Notes: generated by a model from the letters alone, not told the origin. A DNA stretch of 64,000 bases from Phocaeicola coprophilus (GCA_016900015.1 JACJJM010000017.1:25525-89524), one strand, 5' to 3'; positions 18,586-27,747 are shown, counted from the first letter of the stretch. Numbers and translations: made by a program.

Positions 18586-20004
18586 ATGATAAACACGTTC
18601 TTCGTGAAACAAATCAAGGCAAACCTGCCTTTTCAGCCCAACGCGGAGCAGGAGCAAGTCCTGGAAGCACTGGCCGGATTCCTGCTGTCGCCCCAAGCCG
18701 ACAACCTGTTCCTGCTGACCGGATATGCCGGCACGGGAAAGACATCGCTGGTGGGAGCACTGGTCAAGACGCTCGACAGCCTCCAGCAGAAAGTGGTCCT
18801 GCTGGCCCCCACCGGACGGGCAGCCAAAGTGTTCGCACACAAGGCCGGACACGCAGCCTACACCATACACAAGAAAATCTACCGGCAACGCTCCTTCTCT
18901 AACGAGACGGACAATTTCACACTCAGCGACAACCTCCACCAACACACGCTTTTCCTCGTTGACGAGGCTTCCATGATAGCCAATGAAGGTCTTTCGGGAA
19001 ACGTCTTCGGTTCGGGACGCCTCCTCGACGACTTGGTGCAGTATGTCTACTCCGGGCAAGGATGCCGGATGTTGCTGACAGGCGACACCGCACAGCTCCC
19101 GCCCGTGGGCGAAGAAGAAAGCCCGGCCCTCTCGCCTGCAATGCTTGAAGGCTACGGGCTGCACGTGCACACGGCGAGCCTCACCCAAGTGGCCCGGCAA
19201 CTGAATGACTCGGGCATACTCTTCAATGCCACGCGGCTGCGCCACATCCTCTCCGAGGAAGCCTGTTTCGACTTTCCCAAGTTACGCCTGCAAGGATTTG
19301 CCGACATCCGCCGTTTGCCAGGAAGCGAACTCATCGACTCCCTGTCGGCAAGCTATGACCGCGTAGGCATGGAAGAAACGATGGTCATCTGCCGTTCGAA
19401 CAAACGCGCAAATCTATATAATATAGGTATACGAAACACCATCCTCTACCGCGAGGAGGAACTCTCGTCGGGCGACTGGCTGCTTGTAGCAAAAAACAAT
19501 TATTTCTGGACGGAGGGAAACAAAGAGCTGGACTTCATCGCCAACGGCGACATTGCCGTCGTGCGCCGCGTACGACGCACACGCGAGATGTACGGATTCC
19601 GCTTTGCCGACGTGACTCTCTCCTTCCCCGACTATGACGATTGGGAGCTCGACGCCACTGTCCTGCTCGATACGCTCCACTCCGACTACCCGGCCCTGTC
19701 ACGGGAGGAGAACGACCGTCTCTTCCACAATGTACTGGAAGACTATGCCGACTTGCCCCGCAAAGCAGACCGCATGAAGAAGATGAAAGCCGACCCGCAC
19801 TACAACGCCCTGCAAGTGAAATACGCCTATGCCGTCACCTGCCACAAGGCACAAGGCGGGCAGTGGAAACACATCTACCTCGACCAAGGCTACCTGACGG
19901 AAGAGATGCTCTCCCCAGACTACTTCCGCTGGCTCTATACGGCCTTCACCCGCGCCACCGAACAGCTCTATCTGGTCAACTGGGTGAAGGAAGAAATCGA
20001 GTAA
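18586..20004 (+). CDS. RecD-like superfamily 1B DNA helicase
   Basis: A 472-residue ATP-dependent helicase. I choose the ATG at 18586 because it begins conserved sequence and is preceded by AAAAGG; an in-frame TTG at 18541 is less likely. Walker A is GYAGTGKTS (residues 46-54). Walker B is VDEASM near residue 127, followed by a GDTAQLPPVGEEE motif III near residue 170. The C-terminal UvrD_C_2-type part has TCHKAQGGQWKHI and YTAFTRATEQLYLV. There is no RecB or RecC partner nearby and no N-terminal RecD2 extension, so this is the short stand-alone Bacteroidetes form. A role in DNA repair or replication restart is inferred from the family only. Confidence 0.9.
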   Translation: MINTFFVKQIKANLPFQPNAEQEQVLEALAGFLLSPQADNLFLLTGYAGTGKTSLVGALVKTLDSLQQKVVLLAPTGRAAKVFAHKAGHAAYTIHKKIYRQRSFSNETDNFTLSDNLHQHTLFLVDEASMIANEGLSGNVFGSGRLLDDLVQYVYSGQGCRMLLTGDTAQLPPVGEEESPALSPAMLEGYGLHVHTASLTQVARQLNDSGILFNATRLRHILSEEACFDFPKLRLQGFADIRRLPGSELIDSLSASYDRVGMEETMVICRSNKRANLYNIGIRNTILYREEELSSGDWLLVAKNNYFWTEGNKELDFIANGDIAVVRRVRRTREMYGFRFADVTLSFPDYDDWELDATVLLDTLHSDYPALSREENDRLFHNVLEDYADLPRKADRMKKMKADPHYNALQVKYAYAVTCHKAQGGQWKHIYLDQGYLTEEMLSPDYFRWLYTAFTRATEQLYLVNWVKEEIE

Positions 20005-20111
20005 AAGCACAGCGTTTAGGGTCGGCAAGCTTAGGCTATAAAGTAAGTTCGGGAAGACTTTTATACCCTAAAAGCTGAAGGCCGGGGTGAGGTTTTCTCA
20101 TAGAAAATCCG

Positions 20112-20119
20112 TATGTTTG
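20112..20119 (+). promoter_or_regulatory. -7 element for the DUF4375 gene
   Basis: TATGTTTG, matching TAnnTTTG, lies 28 bases before the start codon at 20148. The -33 box is not evident. Confidence 0.4.
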
Positions 20120-20147
20120 TCGTCTCAATTCTAAACAGTCACAAAAC

Positions 20148-20666
20148 ATGGAAACAGACAAACCCATACAAATCCCCGAAGAAAAAGTCATTGAAGCCGC
20201 TCAAGCAGGCATGGACGAGTTTCTCAAAGTGTTCACGGATGCCTATTGGGAAAGAATAGGCGGCTCACTGACAGCCGAGACCATGCCCTTGCTTACGGGC
20301 GAGCAACACGTGTTGCTTGGCTACCAAATCTTCCGTGACGAAGTGCTGGAAGGTGGTTTCGTGCAACTCATCCAAAACGGCTACGGACCTTACATTTTTG
20401 AAAATCCCTTTGCCAAGGCGATGCGTCTCTTCGGCATGAAGGAATTTTCCAAACTTATATACAAGGCACGCAAGATCTATGACGCGCATAAAGACGACCT
20501 CACACGCGACTGCACTGACGAAGAGTTCATGGCCATGTATGAACGTTACGAAGGTTTCGACCCTCTCGAAGAAACATTCATCGAAGAAGAAGAAGACATC
20601 ACATCCACACTTGCCCACTACGTGGACGAACATCTGGAACTGTTTGCCGAAATCATACCGGCATAA
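20148..20666 (+). CDS. DMP19/DUF4375 family protein
   Basis: A 172-residue cytoplasmic protein. The segment LLGYQIFRDEVLEGGFVQLI with NGYG after it, and then RLFGMKEFSKLI, is characteristic of the DUF4375 (DMP19-like) family. The C terminus is very acidic (FIEEEEDITS), which fits the DNA-mimic or protein-binding idea suggested for DMP19 in Neisseria. No experimental role is known to me in Bacteroidetes. It appears to be monocistronic. Confidence 0.8.
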   Translation: METDKPIQIPEEKVIEAAQAGMDEFLKVFTDAYWERIGGSLTAETMPLLTGEQHVLLGYQIFRDEVLEGGFVQLIQNGYGPYIFENPFAKAMRLFGMKEFSKLIYKARKIYDAHKDDLTRDCTDEEFMAMYERYEGFDPLEETFIEEEEDITSTLAHYVDEHLELFAEIIPA

Positions 20667-20741
20667 ACCGGGAAACGGAAAGTTGCCAGCAGAAAGCCCC
20701 GGACAAAGTGAGAAAAAAAGAAAAGGAAGTGATACAAAACA

Positions 20742-20772
20742 TTGCGATTGGCCTGCGATAATACTATATTTG
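20742..20772 (+). promoter_or_regulatory. Bacteroidetes promoter for the secreted protein at 20804
   Basis: TTG at 20742-20744 and TATATTTG at 20765-20772 are separated by 20 bases, matching the -33/-7 arrangement. The start codon follows 31 bases later. Confidence 0.65.
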
Positions 20773-20803
20773 CCACACGTTTAACGCATCAGAATCTTTG
20801 AAT

Positions 20804-22381
20804 ATGAAAAAATGGTTATTAGGCGCGCTGCTTCTGTGCAGCAGCGGGATTCTCCCGACGCCCGTATCGGCATTCGAGTTGCCACGGCGGCCGGAATACG
20901 TGATTGTCGCCTCCTATCGTGTGTCGAACGACCCCGAATGGATGGACGTCATCGAAGCTTTAAAGAAGAAACATAAAGGCGCAGAAGTCTGCTACTACAA
21001 AGAGTCACCCCGCGAAGTGATGGGCAACCTTCGTTGGTATTACCCACGCTATGTGGCTGTGGTCGAGAAACCAGAACAGATAGGCCGCGACTTCGTGGTC
21101 GACCTCAACCGTATGAGCCGCGAAGTGGACGACGACATTTATGCAGACTTCCTCTGCGGCATCATCACAGGCTATGACGCCCAGGCCGCACTCCGCCTGG
21201 TAAACGACACAAAAGAGCCCAAAGTGCTTCGGTCAGCCGTGACGACCGTAAGCGTATTTGGCGACGGACATTGGTTTGACCGCTTCGCCTACATTTCCGA
21301 CGCACGTCCGGGCTTGGTGGGCGAGCGCGAGAAGGGAGAGACAACACTCCGTGAAACCATGGTGACCGACAGCGCGGACAACCGCATGTATCGCGACATG
21401 ATACGCAAGGCACAAGAAGAAGGGAAGCAACTCCGCCTGCCGAAAGATTTTTCCGTGAAAAAGCTCAACTTGCTGCAACGCTTCTATGACTACTACACAA
21501 AGTATGACCCCGATGTAGTCATTACCGCAGCCCACGCAACCGAAAAGAACCTTGAAATGCCCTATTCAAGCGGCAACATCATGTGCCGCGAAGGCAAGCT
21601 CTACGCAGACTTCCCCGAAGGTCCGAAAGATCTCGTCGAAACGGGTAAGACGCGCGTCTACCTTCCTGTGGGCAACTGTCTGATGGGAAACATCGACAAG
21701 ACACGCAACAGCATGGCCATCGCCTTCATGAACAGTGCCCGTGTCGGCATGCTTGCCGGCGGCTATGTCGTCGAGACCTGGTACGGGCGCAACGGCTGGG
21801 GCGGTCTGTGCTACTTCATGAACAACCCGGGACGCTACACCATCCCCGAGGCCTTCTTCCTGAACCAGCAAGACATGATGTTCCAGCTTCGTCAGATGGC
21901 ACCGGCATTGGTCAACAAGCCTTTCCCTTTTGCCGAAGGTCCTGACCACATGACTCCTGAATACAACGAAGCAGCCCGCCTGAACGGAGGAAAAATATCG
22001 ACCGACGCTTTCGGATTCTTCTATGACCGCGACGTCGTCGCCCTCTACGGAGACCCGGCTTGGGATGTCCGCCTCGCCGAACAACCGAATGCCAACGACT
22101 ACGAAGTGGAATACAAAGTAAAGTCCGAAAAGTGCATCGTGACCGTCAAGACGGGGCCTAACTACAGCGAAGAGCGTATGCGGGGAGCTGACTTCCGCTC
22201 ACAACACGTGGGTGAATTGCCGTTCAGCTTCTTCTTCCCGAAACGTCTGCGCAACCCACGCCTGGCCGAAGGACAATCATGGAAAGCAGCCGTCGATGAA
22301 AACTTCCTGCTGGTCTACGAACCGGGCTTCGAGCCAAACAAAGAATATACCATCGTCTTGACCATAGACCCTGCACGCTGA
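20804..22381 (+). CDS. Secreted protein of unknown function, possible clan CD-like fold
   Basis: A 525-residue protein with a signal peptide (MKKWLLGALLLCSSGILPTPVSA). The ATG at 20804 is preferred over an in-frame TTG two codons upstream. I cannot assign a family with confidence. The mature part begins with an alternating beta/alpha pattern (YVIVASYRVSNDPEWMDVIEALKKKH ... RYVAVVEKPEQIGRDFV). Further on are TAAHATEKNLEM near residue 247 and YLPVGNCLMGNID near residue 290. The spacing His...Cys at the ends of predicted strands resembles the catalytic dyad of clan CD peptidases (gingipain-like, family C25). A small C-terminal beta domain follows (about 430-525). No sorting domain is seen. It has its own promoter and terminator. 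Confidence 0.6.
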   Translation: MKKWLLGALLLCSSGILPTPVSAFELPRRPEYVIVASYRVSNDPEWMDVIEALKKKHKGAEVCYYKESPREVMGNLRWYYPRYVAVVEKPEQIGRDFVVDLNRMSREVDDDIYADFLCGIITGYDAQAALRLVNDTKEPKVLRSAVTTVSVFGDGHWFDRFAYISDARPGLVGEREKGETTLRETMVTDSADNRMYRDMIRKAQEEGKQLRLPKDFSVKKLNLLQRFYDYYTKYDPDVVITAAHATEKNLEMPYSSGNIMCREGKLYADFPEGPKDLVETGKTRVYLPVGNCLMGNIDKTRNSMAIAFMNSARVGMLAGGYVVETWYGRNGWGGLCYFMNNPGRYTIPEAFFLNQQDMMFQLRQMAPALVNKPFPFAEGPDHMTPEYNEAARLNGGKISTDAFGFFYDRDVVALYGDPAWDVRLAEQPNANDYEVEYKVKSEKCIVTVKTGPNYSEERMRGADFRSQHVGELPFSFFFPKRLRNPRLAEGQSWKAAVDENFLLVYEPGFEPNKEYTIVLTIDPAR

Positions 22382-22403
22382 CGCGTATCTTTTAAAAAAA
22401 GTT

Positions 22404-22449
22404 TGCCTCCTTGAACGGCCTATCAAACAGCCGTCCAAGGAGGCATTTC
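22404..22449. terminator. Bidirectional Rho-independent terminator
   Basis: TGCCTCCTTGAACGGC (22404-22419) pairs with GCCGTCCAAGGAGGCA (22430-22445) with one mismatch, around a 10-base loop. A-rich sequence precedes it and TTTCTTT follows. It serves the two converging genes. Confidence 0.85.
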
Positions 22450-22450
22450 T

Positions 22451-23206
22451 TTATCCTAACAATGCGGTCAAACGCGCATAAAATTCGTCCCGAGCCTCCA
22501 GCTCCAAAAAAGGTGAATGTCCGCAATGCCCAAGCACACACAGCGAACAGCCGACTCCCAATCGTTCCAACGGCTCGATGACACCAGCCAAAGGATGAGG
22601 ATCATCCTCACCATGAATGACATGGATGGGGACAAAAACTTCCGGCAACAACCGTACAAATCCACCCGAAGAACGAAAAGCCGCTGCTTCGCTCCACACT
22701 TTTTCATATTGGGCTACATCGGGCAAACACTCATTGGCAAACGTGACAGTATGATAATTGTCCGCACGCCCCACCAGCCTCGCCAGACACTGCATGTCTT
22801 CTTCCGACAGGTGAGGACTTGCCGACAGTCGGCTGAAAGCCGCCTGCTCCTCCGGAGCTAAGCGTCGCAAACGCCTTTCCATAATCTGAGGCACATACCT
22901 ATCGTCAAAAGGCGGACATCCGACCAGAACCAGCTGCCGGACACATTCCCGATGGCGCACAGAGAAAAACAACGCCAACCATGCACCCCATGAATGGCCC
23001 ACCAACGTGACAGGAGTCTGAACATTTCCGGCCAACTGTCCGTACAACTCTTCCACCAATGCCTCTATCGTGAAGGCCGATTGAAACGGCTCAAGTACCC
23101 CAGTTCATGCAGACAAACACTCAGCCATCGGCCTTAATGAACCTCTGTCACCCGGCCCGCCATGCAAAAGTGTCACGGCATAAGGAGGACTTCCATAGCA
23201 ACGCAT
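22451..23206 (-). pseudogene. Alpha/beta hydrolase (proline iminopeptidase-like) with in-frame stop
   Basis: Reading the minus strand from the ATG at 23206, the protein starts MRCYGSPPYAVTLLHGGPGD, which contains the oxyanion-hole motif HGGPG of prolyl aminopeptidase-like hydrolases. It runs to LSA and meets TGA at 23105-23107. The same frame resumes at once (TGVLEPFQSAFTIEALVEEL) and holds the nucleophile elbow GHSWGA, the acid in HGEDDPHP and the catalytic His in GHCGHSPF, ending at 22451. The frame is never shifted, so one base change explains the break. A possible restart at a TTG at 23059 would give about 202 residues without the oxyanion loop, unlikely to be active. The alternatives are a sequencing error or a readthrough stop. 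Confidence 0.8.
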
Positions 23207-23254
23207 CATTGCATCTAAGCATCTTTAGCCTTTCCCTAAAACCCCATCGGGCAC

Positions 23255-23623
23255 TCACTTCATAAACACAAAATAGACGGCCAGCACCAAACAGCAGAAG
23301 GCAGCCAGGTGATTCCAATGAAGCGCTTCGCCCTTGAAAAAGATGGTGGTAAACACCGTAAAGATGGTGAGTGTGATGACCTCTTGGATGACTTTCAACT
23401 GCAAGAGCGAGAAAGGTCCGCCATTGCCCACGAAGCCAATGCGGTTGGCCGGCACCTGACAGGAATATTCCGCCAAGGCAATGAACCACGAAAAGAGGAT
23501 GACGCCGTAGAGCGGCCAGTTCGAGATGACCTTCATCTCCTGGAGTTTCAAGTGTCCATACCATGCGAAGGTCATGAAAATGTTTGAAACAATCAACAAT
23601 AAAATAGTGTAAACGCCAGTCAT
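23255..23623 (-). CDS. DMT superfamily membrane protein (DUF486)
   Basis: A 122-residue membrane protein with four hydrophobic segments (about residues 3-21, 37-55, 70-92 and 102-121). The N-terminal TFAWYGHLK, the central SWFIALAEYSCQVPANRIG and the C-terminal HWNHLAAFCCLVLAVYFVF are typical of DUF486, a small relative of drug/metabolite transporters. The substrate is unknown. It starts 4 bases before the end of the TtcA-type gene, so the two are probably cotranscribed. Confidence 0.88.
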   Translation of the reverse strand: MTGVYTILLLIVSNIFMTFAWYGHLKLQEMKVISNWPLYGVILFSWFIALAEYSCQVPANRIGFVGNGGPFSLLQLKVIQEVITLTIFTVFTTIFFKGEALHWNHLAAFCCLVLAVYFVFMK

Positions 23624-23627
23624 ATAG

Positions 23628-24374
23628 TTAGTCTTTTTTTGATGGTAAAAGTTCCGTTTGTATATTCGTCATGCTGCCCCACAGGCTATAACGCGCCTCC
23701 GGATTCATCTCCTCCAGCCGGCGAAAGACTTCCTTCATCTGCGAACGGTGGGAGTCGGTCTCATAAGGACAAGCTTTGACCTGCTTGCGGTAGGCACGCA
23801 GTGCGGCAAGCTCCTCCATGTCTGCCTCATGCACGAGGCAAAGCGGACGGATGATGGTCATGTCAAACTTTCGCATGACCAGTTTGGGCGGCATGCTGGA
23901 AAATGCTCCCTGGAAAGTGATGTTCATCAGAAGCGTCTGCAAGATGTCGTCCATGTGATGCCCGAGAGCTATTTTGTTGCACCCCGTCTCCTTTGCCACA
24001 GTGAAAAGTTCCTTGCGCCGATTCCACGAACAGAGGAAGCAGGGAGACTTGCGATTGTCTGTCGAAGGGTCAAAACTCGTTTCCCGATGGACGAAGGGGA
24101 CACCCAGCGACTCGCACCACCCGCGCAAGTAGTCGAGGTCGGCCCGATAGGCGATGTTGGCCATGCTCACATGGACAGCCACCAGTGAAAATCTCGGCTT
24201 GAAGATACGCGCCCGACGGGCCAGCAGCTCGACCAGCCCCATCGAATCTTTGCCTCCCGAGAGTCCCACGAGAATTTTATCCCCGTCGTCGATAAGTCCA
24301 TACTGGGTCATGCCCTTGGCCAGACGGCGGTTGATGCGTTGCATGAGTTTGTCTTCTTCCGATAAATTTGCCAT
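23628..24374 (-). CDS. tRNA 2-thiocytidine biosynthesis-type PP-loop ATPase
   Basis: A 248-residue member of the TtcA/TilS superfamily, probably thiolating tRNA cytidine 32. The ATG at 24374 (MANLSEEDKLMQRINRR) is the likely start; a longer reading into repeat cluster C is not supported. The PP-loop is VGLSGGKDSMGL near residue 40. A CxxC pair is seen in SPCFLCSWNRRKELF near residue 115, followed by NKIALGHHMDDILQTLLMN. The last part has CPYETDSHRSQMK, which supplies a further Cys. These residues fit an iron-sulfur TtcA-type enzyme more than a TilS lysidine synthetase, whose C-terminal domains are missing. Confidence 0.85.
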   Translation of the reverse strand: MANLSEEDKLMQRINRRLAKGMTQYGLIDDGDKILVGLSGGKDSMGLVELLARRARIFKPRFSLVAVHVSMANIAYRADLDYLRGWCESLGVPFVHRETSFDPSTDNRKSPCFLCSWNRRKELFTVAKETGCNKIALGHHMDDILQTLLMNITFQGAFSSMPPKLVMRKFDMTIIRPLCLVHEADMEELAALRAYRKQVKACPYETDSHRSQMKEVFRRLEEMNPEARYSLWGSMTNIQTELLPSKKD

Positions 24375-24452
24375 AATACGTGTCAAGAGGTTTCTTCCTG
24401 ATTCATAGACCAAAAAACTGAAAGCCTCCAAGGGTGTCCAAGCGGCATTTGC

Positions 24453-24534
24453 CAACCTTCCTTTCCGGCCGTGGACGGCCTCCTTTCCGTGGTCGGGCCG
24501 AAAGGAGGCCGTGGTCGGCTACCCTTAAGGGCAC
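24453..24534. repeat. 22-bp-period GC-rich repeat cluster, copy C (3 units plus CCCTTAAGGG border)
   Basis: The units are 24453-24474, 24475-24496 and 24497-24518. The first two carry CTTCCTTTCCG and CCTCCTTTCCGT. The third is inverted (CCGAAAGGAGGCC), so GGCCTCCTTTC and GAAAGGAGGCC make a perfect 11-bp stem. The cluster ends with CTACCCTTAAGGGCAC (24519-24534). It lies between divergent genes. Confidence 0.8.
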
Positions 24535-24650
24535 TCCGACAGTGCCTCCATCAGTGCTCCCGGAAGCCTCCGAACGTTTTCGGACAAGCCTTTCTCACCG
24601 GCCTGTCCAAAAACGGTGGGCAAAATTACAGCATTTAGCAGAAATCTTCG

Positions 24651-24658
24651 TACTTTTG
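24651..24658 (+). promoter_or_regulatory. -7 element for the TPR/PD40 gene
   Basis: TACTTTTG, matching TAnnTTTG, lies 32 bases before the start codon at 24691. No clear -33 box is seen. Confidence 0.45.
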
Positions 24659-24690
24659 GAAACTGTTTATCACTCAAAAAGACATCTGAC

Positions 24691-26094
24691 ATGAAAAAGA
24701 AATATGTCCTGACACTTGCCTGCCTGTGCTGCATGCTGCTGTCGCAGGCACAAACCTTGTCTAAAGCACGGGAACTGTTCAACGCGGGAAGTTATGAAGA
24801 AGCCCTCCCGACATTCCGCAAACTTGTCAAGCAAAGTCCTTCGAACGCAAACTACAATTATTGGTACGGCGTCTGCTGCATGGAGACAGGTGCCGACTCC
24901 ATCGCCGGACCTTACCTGACCAAGGCCGCCTCACGCAAGGTGCTTGATGCCTACCCCTACCTCACGCGGTTGCAAATGAACACCTACAAATTCGACGACG
25001 CTGTGAGCACTTGTGAAGACTACATCGACCTGCTGACGACACGCAAGAAAGACACCCAGGAGGCCGAAAAGCTGTTGGAGAAAGCACGCATGGGAGCATT
25101 GATGCTGCGCGGGACGGAGCGTGTGTGCGTCGTGGACAGTTTCGTGGTGGACAAAGCAGACTTCCTGTCAGCCTACAAGACCGGCCCGGAAAGCGGACAG
25201 ACGACCATGCCTGACGACAGCACTTTTTATTATGAAAACGAACTGGGACAAAAACGCTATTGGGCCTTAACGCAGTCAGGACGGACTGACATCTACACCA
25301 GCGACAAGCTGCTCGACAAATGGAGCACCCCAAAACCTGTCAAAGGGCTGGACACGGACGGCAATAACAACTATCCCTATCTCTTGGCCGACGGCACGAC
25401 ACTGTATTATGCCAATGACGGAGCAAATTCGCTGGGCGGTTATGACATCTTCGTGACACGCTACAACACGGACACAGACCGCTACCTGAAACCCGAAAAC
25501 CTCGGTATGCCCTATAACTCCACAGCCAATGACTACCTGTTAGTCATCGACGAATTCAACAACTTGGGTTGGTTTGCCTCCGACCGGCAGCAGCCGGAAG
25601 GAAAGGTTTGCATTTATGTCTTCGTCCCCAACCCTTCACGAGAGACTTTCGACTTCGACACGGACGGAGCGGAAACCGTGACCTCACGGGCAAGACTTAC
25701 CTCCATCCGCGACACATGGACAGACGAGACAACCCTGCGCAAAGCACGCGAACGTATCGCACTCGCTATCCAGTCGCGTCAGCAACAAACCATCAGCCAT
25801 GACTTTACGTTCGTCATCGACGACCAACATACGTATCACTCTCTTACAGACTTCAACTCGGACAAAGCACGTACACTGTTCCAGCAATTCAAGCAGATGC
25901 AACAAGACTTCCGCAAACTCAGCTCCCAACTTGACGGACTGCGCGACCGCTATGCATCATCTCCCGACGGACAGAAACAACAGATGACCCCGCAAATCCT
26001 TGACTTGGAAAAGCGTCAGGAGCAGATGGCCATGCAACTCGACGAACTGGAGATAAAAGCACGGAATACAGAAAAAAGTCATATCGACCGCTGA
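24691..26094 (+). CDS. Secreted TPR and PD40 (WD40-like) repeat protein
   Basis: A 467-residue exported protein. I start at the ATG at 24691 because it opens a good signal peptide (MKKKYVLTLACLCCMLLSQAQ). Residues about 22-130 form tetratricopeptide-like helices (ARELFNAGSYEEALPTFRKLVK). Residues about 170-320 form a WD40-like PD40 beta-propeller, with NNYPYLLADGTTLYYANDG, SLGGYDIF and NDYLLVIDEFNNLGWFASDR. The C-terminal 80 residues are a Gln-rich coiled coil. This resembles the N-terminal part of Bacteroidetes proteins that carry an OmpA domain, but no OmpA domain is present. It is probably a periplasmic scaffold. Confidence 0.82.
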   Translation: MKKKYVLTLACLCCMLLSQAQTLSKARELFNAGSYEEALPTFRKLVKQSPSNANYNYWYGVCCMETGADSIAGPYLTKAASRKVLDAYPYLTRLQMNTYKFDDAVSTCEDYIDLLTTRKKDTQEAEKLLEKARMGALMLRGTERVCVVDSFVVDKADFLSAYKTGPESGQTTMPDDSTFYYENELGQKRYWALTQSGRTDIYTSDKLLDKWSTPKPVKGLDTDGNNNYPYLLADGTTLYYANDGANSLGGYDIFVTRYNTDTDRYLKPENLGMPYNSTANDYLLVIDEFNNLGWFASDRQQPEGKVCIYVFVPNPSRETFDFDTDGAETVTSRARLTSIRDTWTDETTLRKARERIALAIQSRQQQTISHDFTFVIDDQHTYHSLTDFNSDKARTLFQQFKQMQQDFRKLSSQLDGLRDRYASSPDGQKQQMTPQILDLEKRQEQMAMQLDELEIKARNTEKSHIDR

Positions 26095-26113
26095 CAATGT
26101 GAGCGAATAAGAC

Positions 26114-26121
26114 TATCTTTG
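26114..26121 (+). promoter_or_regulatory. -7 element for nfeD-floA
   Basis: TATCTTTG, matching TAnnTTTG, lies 26 bases before the start of the nfeD-like gene at 26148. The -33 region is weak. Confidence 0.45.
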
Positions 26122-26147
26122 AAGTAACCTTATTAAATGTCATCAAC

Positions 26148-26627
26148 ATGGACCTACTACTCATCGCTGCCCTGTTATTGGTCGGACTCATCCTGCTCGT
26201 GGCCGAAGTCTATCTCTTCTCCGGACTCAGCATCGCCGGCATCTGTGCCACGGTCTGCTTCATCGCAGCCAATGTCTACGCCTACATCCATCTGGGCGGA
26301 GAAGCTTGCCTGCTCACATTTCTCATCACTCTCATCACGGGCGGAGGCGTCCTGCTGTGGGTGTTCCGCTCCAAAGCACTGGAAAGAAGGGCACTCACGA
26401 AAGACATCGACTCGACCGTGGGTGACGACCGCCACTACGACGTGCATCCGGGCGACCACGGCATAGCTGTCACCCGGCTGGCTCTCATCGGCAATGCCGA
26501 AATCAACGGGCAGGTGATGGAAGTACGCTCCGTGGGAGGATTCATCGACGAACGGACGCCCATCACCGTGGAACGCATCGCCGACGGAGTCATCCTCGTC
26601 TCCCCCACTTCCGACCAATCTCATTAA
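26148..26627 (+). CDS. NfeD-like membrane protein
   Basis: A 159-residue short NfeD-type protein. Two or three membrane segments lie at about residues 3-22, 26-46 and 52-72. A soluble OB-fold domain follows at about 95-155 ([33 protein letters not shown]), a pattern typical of NfeD. It lacks the serine-protease half of long NfeD proteins. It lies 37 bases upstream of floA, and this pairing with a flotillin is the usual one; the two proteins are thought to act together in membrane microdomains. Confidence 0.88.
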   Translation: MDLLLIAALLLVGLILLVAEVYLFSGLSIAGICATVCFIAANVYAYIHLGGEACLLTFLITLITGGGVLLWVFRSKALERRALTKDIDSTVGDDRHYDVHPGDHGIAVTRLALIGNAEINGQVMEVRSVGGFIDERTPITVERIADGVILVSPTSDQSH

Positions 26628-26664
26628 ACACACCGCATATTCATCACTAATACCTTATATTATT

Positions 26665-27654
26665 ATGCCAATGCTCATCCCTATCCTGCTCGTGGTCGGA
26701 ATCATCCTGTTTCTGGCCATCGTCCTTCACTACATCCCGTTCCTCCTCTGGCTGTCGGCCAAAGCTTCGGGTGTACACATCTCACTGGTGCAACTGTTCC
26801 TGATGCGCATCCGGAACGTGCCCCCTTCCATCATCGTGCAAGCCCTCATCGAAGCCCACAAGGCAGGACTGTCATTCATCACCCGTGACGGACTGGAAGC
26901 CCACTATCTGGCGGGCGGTCATGTGGCCAAAGTGGTGCATGCGCTCGTCTCAGCCGCAAAGGCAAACATCGAACTGTCGTTCCAGATGGCGACGGCTATC
27001 GACCTGGCCGGTCGCGACGTGTTCGAAGCCGTGCAGATGTCGGTCAACCCGAAAGTCATCGACACCCCGCCCGTCACGGCCGTAGCCAAGGACGGCATCC
27101 AGCTCATCGCAAAAGCCCGCGTCACGGTGCGCGCCAACATCCGCCAACTGGTGGGCGGAGCCGGGGAAGACACCGTGCTGGCACGCGTCGGCGAAGGCAT
27201 TGTCTCCTCCATCGGTTCGTCAGAGAATCACAAGTCTGTGCTCGAAAATCCGGACTCCATCTCCAAACTCGTCTTGCGTAAAGGACTGGATGCAGGCACG
27301 GCGTTTGAAATCCTGTCCATCGACATCGCGGACATCGACATCGGCCGTAACATCGGAGCTGCCCTGCAAATCGACCAGGCCAATGCAGACAAGAACATCG
27401 CCCAGGCCAAAGCTGAGGAACGCCGCGCAATGGCTGTCGCCAGCGAACAAGAAATGCGTGCCAAGGCAGAGGAAGCCCGTGCGATGGTCATCCAAGCCGA
27501 AGCCGAAGTGCCCAAAGCCATGGCTGAAGCCTTCCGCAACGGCAATCTGGGCATCATGGACTATTATCGGATGAAAAACATCGAAGCTGACACCCGCATG
27601 CGCGACAACATCGCCCATCCACAGTCCAGCACTCCCAATACACAAGGGAAATAG
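26665..27654 (+). CDS. floA: Flotillin-like protein FloA
   Basis: A 329-residue flotillin-like scaffold of functional membrane microdomains. The N terminus has a membrane-inserting hydrophobic stretch ([24 protein letters not shown], residues about 3-28, shown in part). The SPFH-like domain is recognised by [20 protein letters not shown], then [42 protein letters not shown] and [21 protein letters not shown] Glu/Ala-rich coiled coil ([20 protein letters not shown]) follows before the C terminus. The length is standard. It is cotranscribed with the nfeD-like gene and ends at a strong terminator. Confidence 0.95.
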   Translation: MPMLIPILLVVGIILFLAIVLHYIPFLLWLSAKASGVHISLVQLFLMRIRNVPPSIIVQALIEAHKAGLSFITRDGLEAHYLAGGHVAKVVHALVSAAKANIELSFQMATAIDLAGRDVFEAVQMSVNPKVIDTPPVTAVAKDGIQLIAKARVTVRANIRQLVGGAGEDTVLARVGEGIVSSIGSSENHKSVLENPDSISKLVLRKGLDAGTAFEILSIDIADIDIGRNIGAALQIDQANADKNIAQAKAEERRAMAVASEQEMRAKAEEARAMVIQAEAEVPKAMAEAFRNGNLGIMDYYRMKNIEADTRMRDNIAHPQSSTPNTQGK

Positions 27655-27685
27655 TCTGATGTTACGTCCCTGAAATAATCATATG

Positions 27686-27747
27686 CAGAACCACAAAGGC
27701 CCACGACTTCCGTACCCTCGAAAGTCTGCCCGCGTGGTTCTGTTTTT
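27686..27747 (+). terminator. Rho-independent terminator of nfeD-floA
   Basis: CAGAACCAC (27686-27694) pairs with GTGGTTCTG (27734-27742) and is followed directly by five T. The 39-base loop may fold further. Confidence 0.8.
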
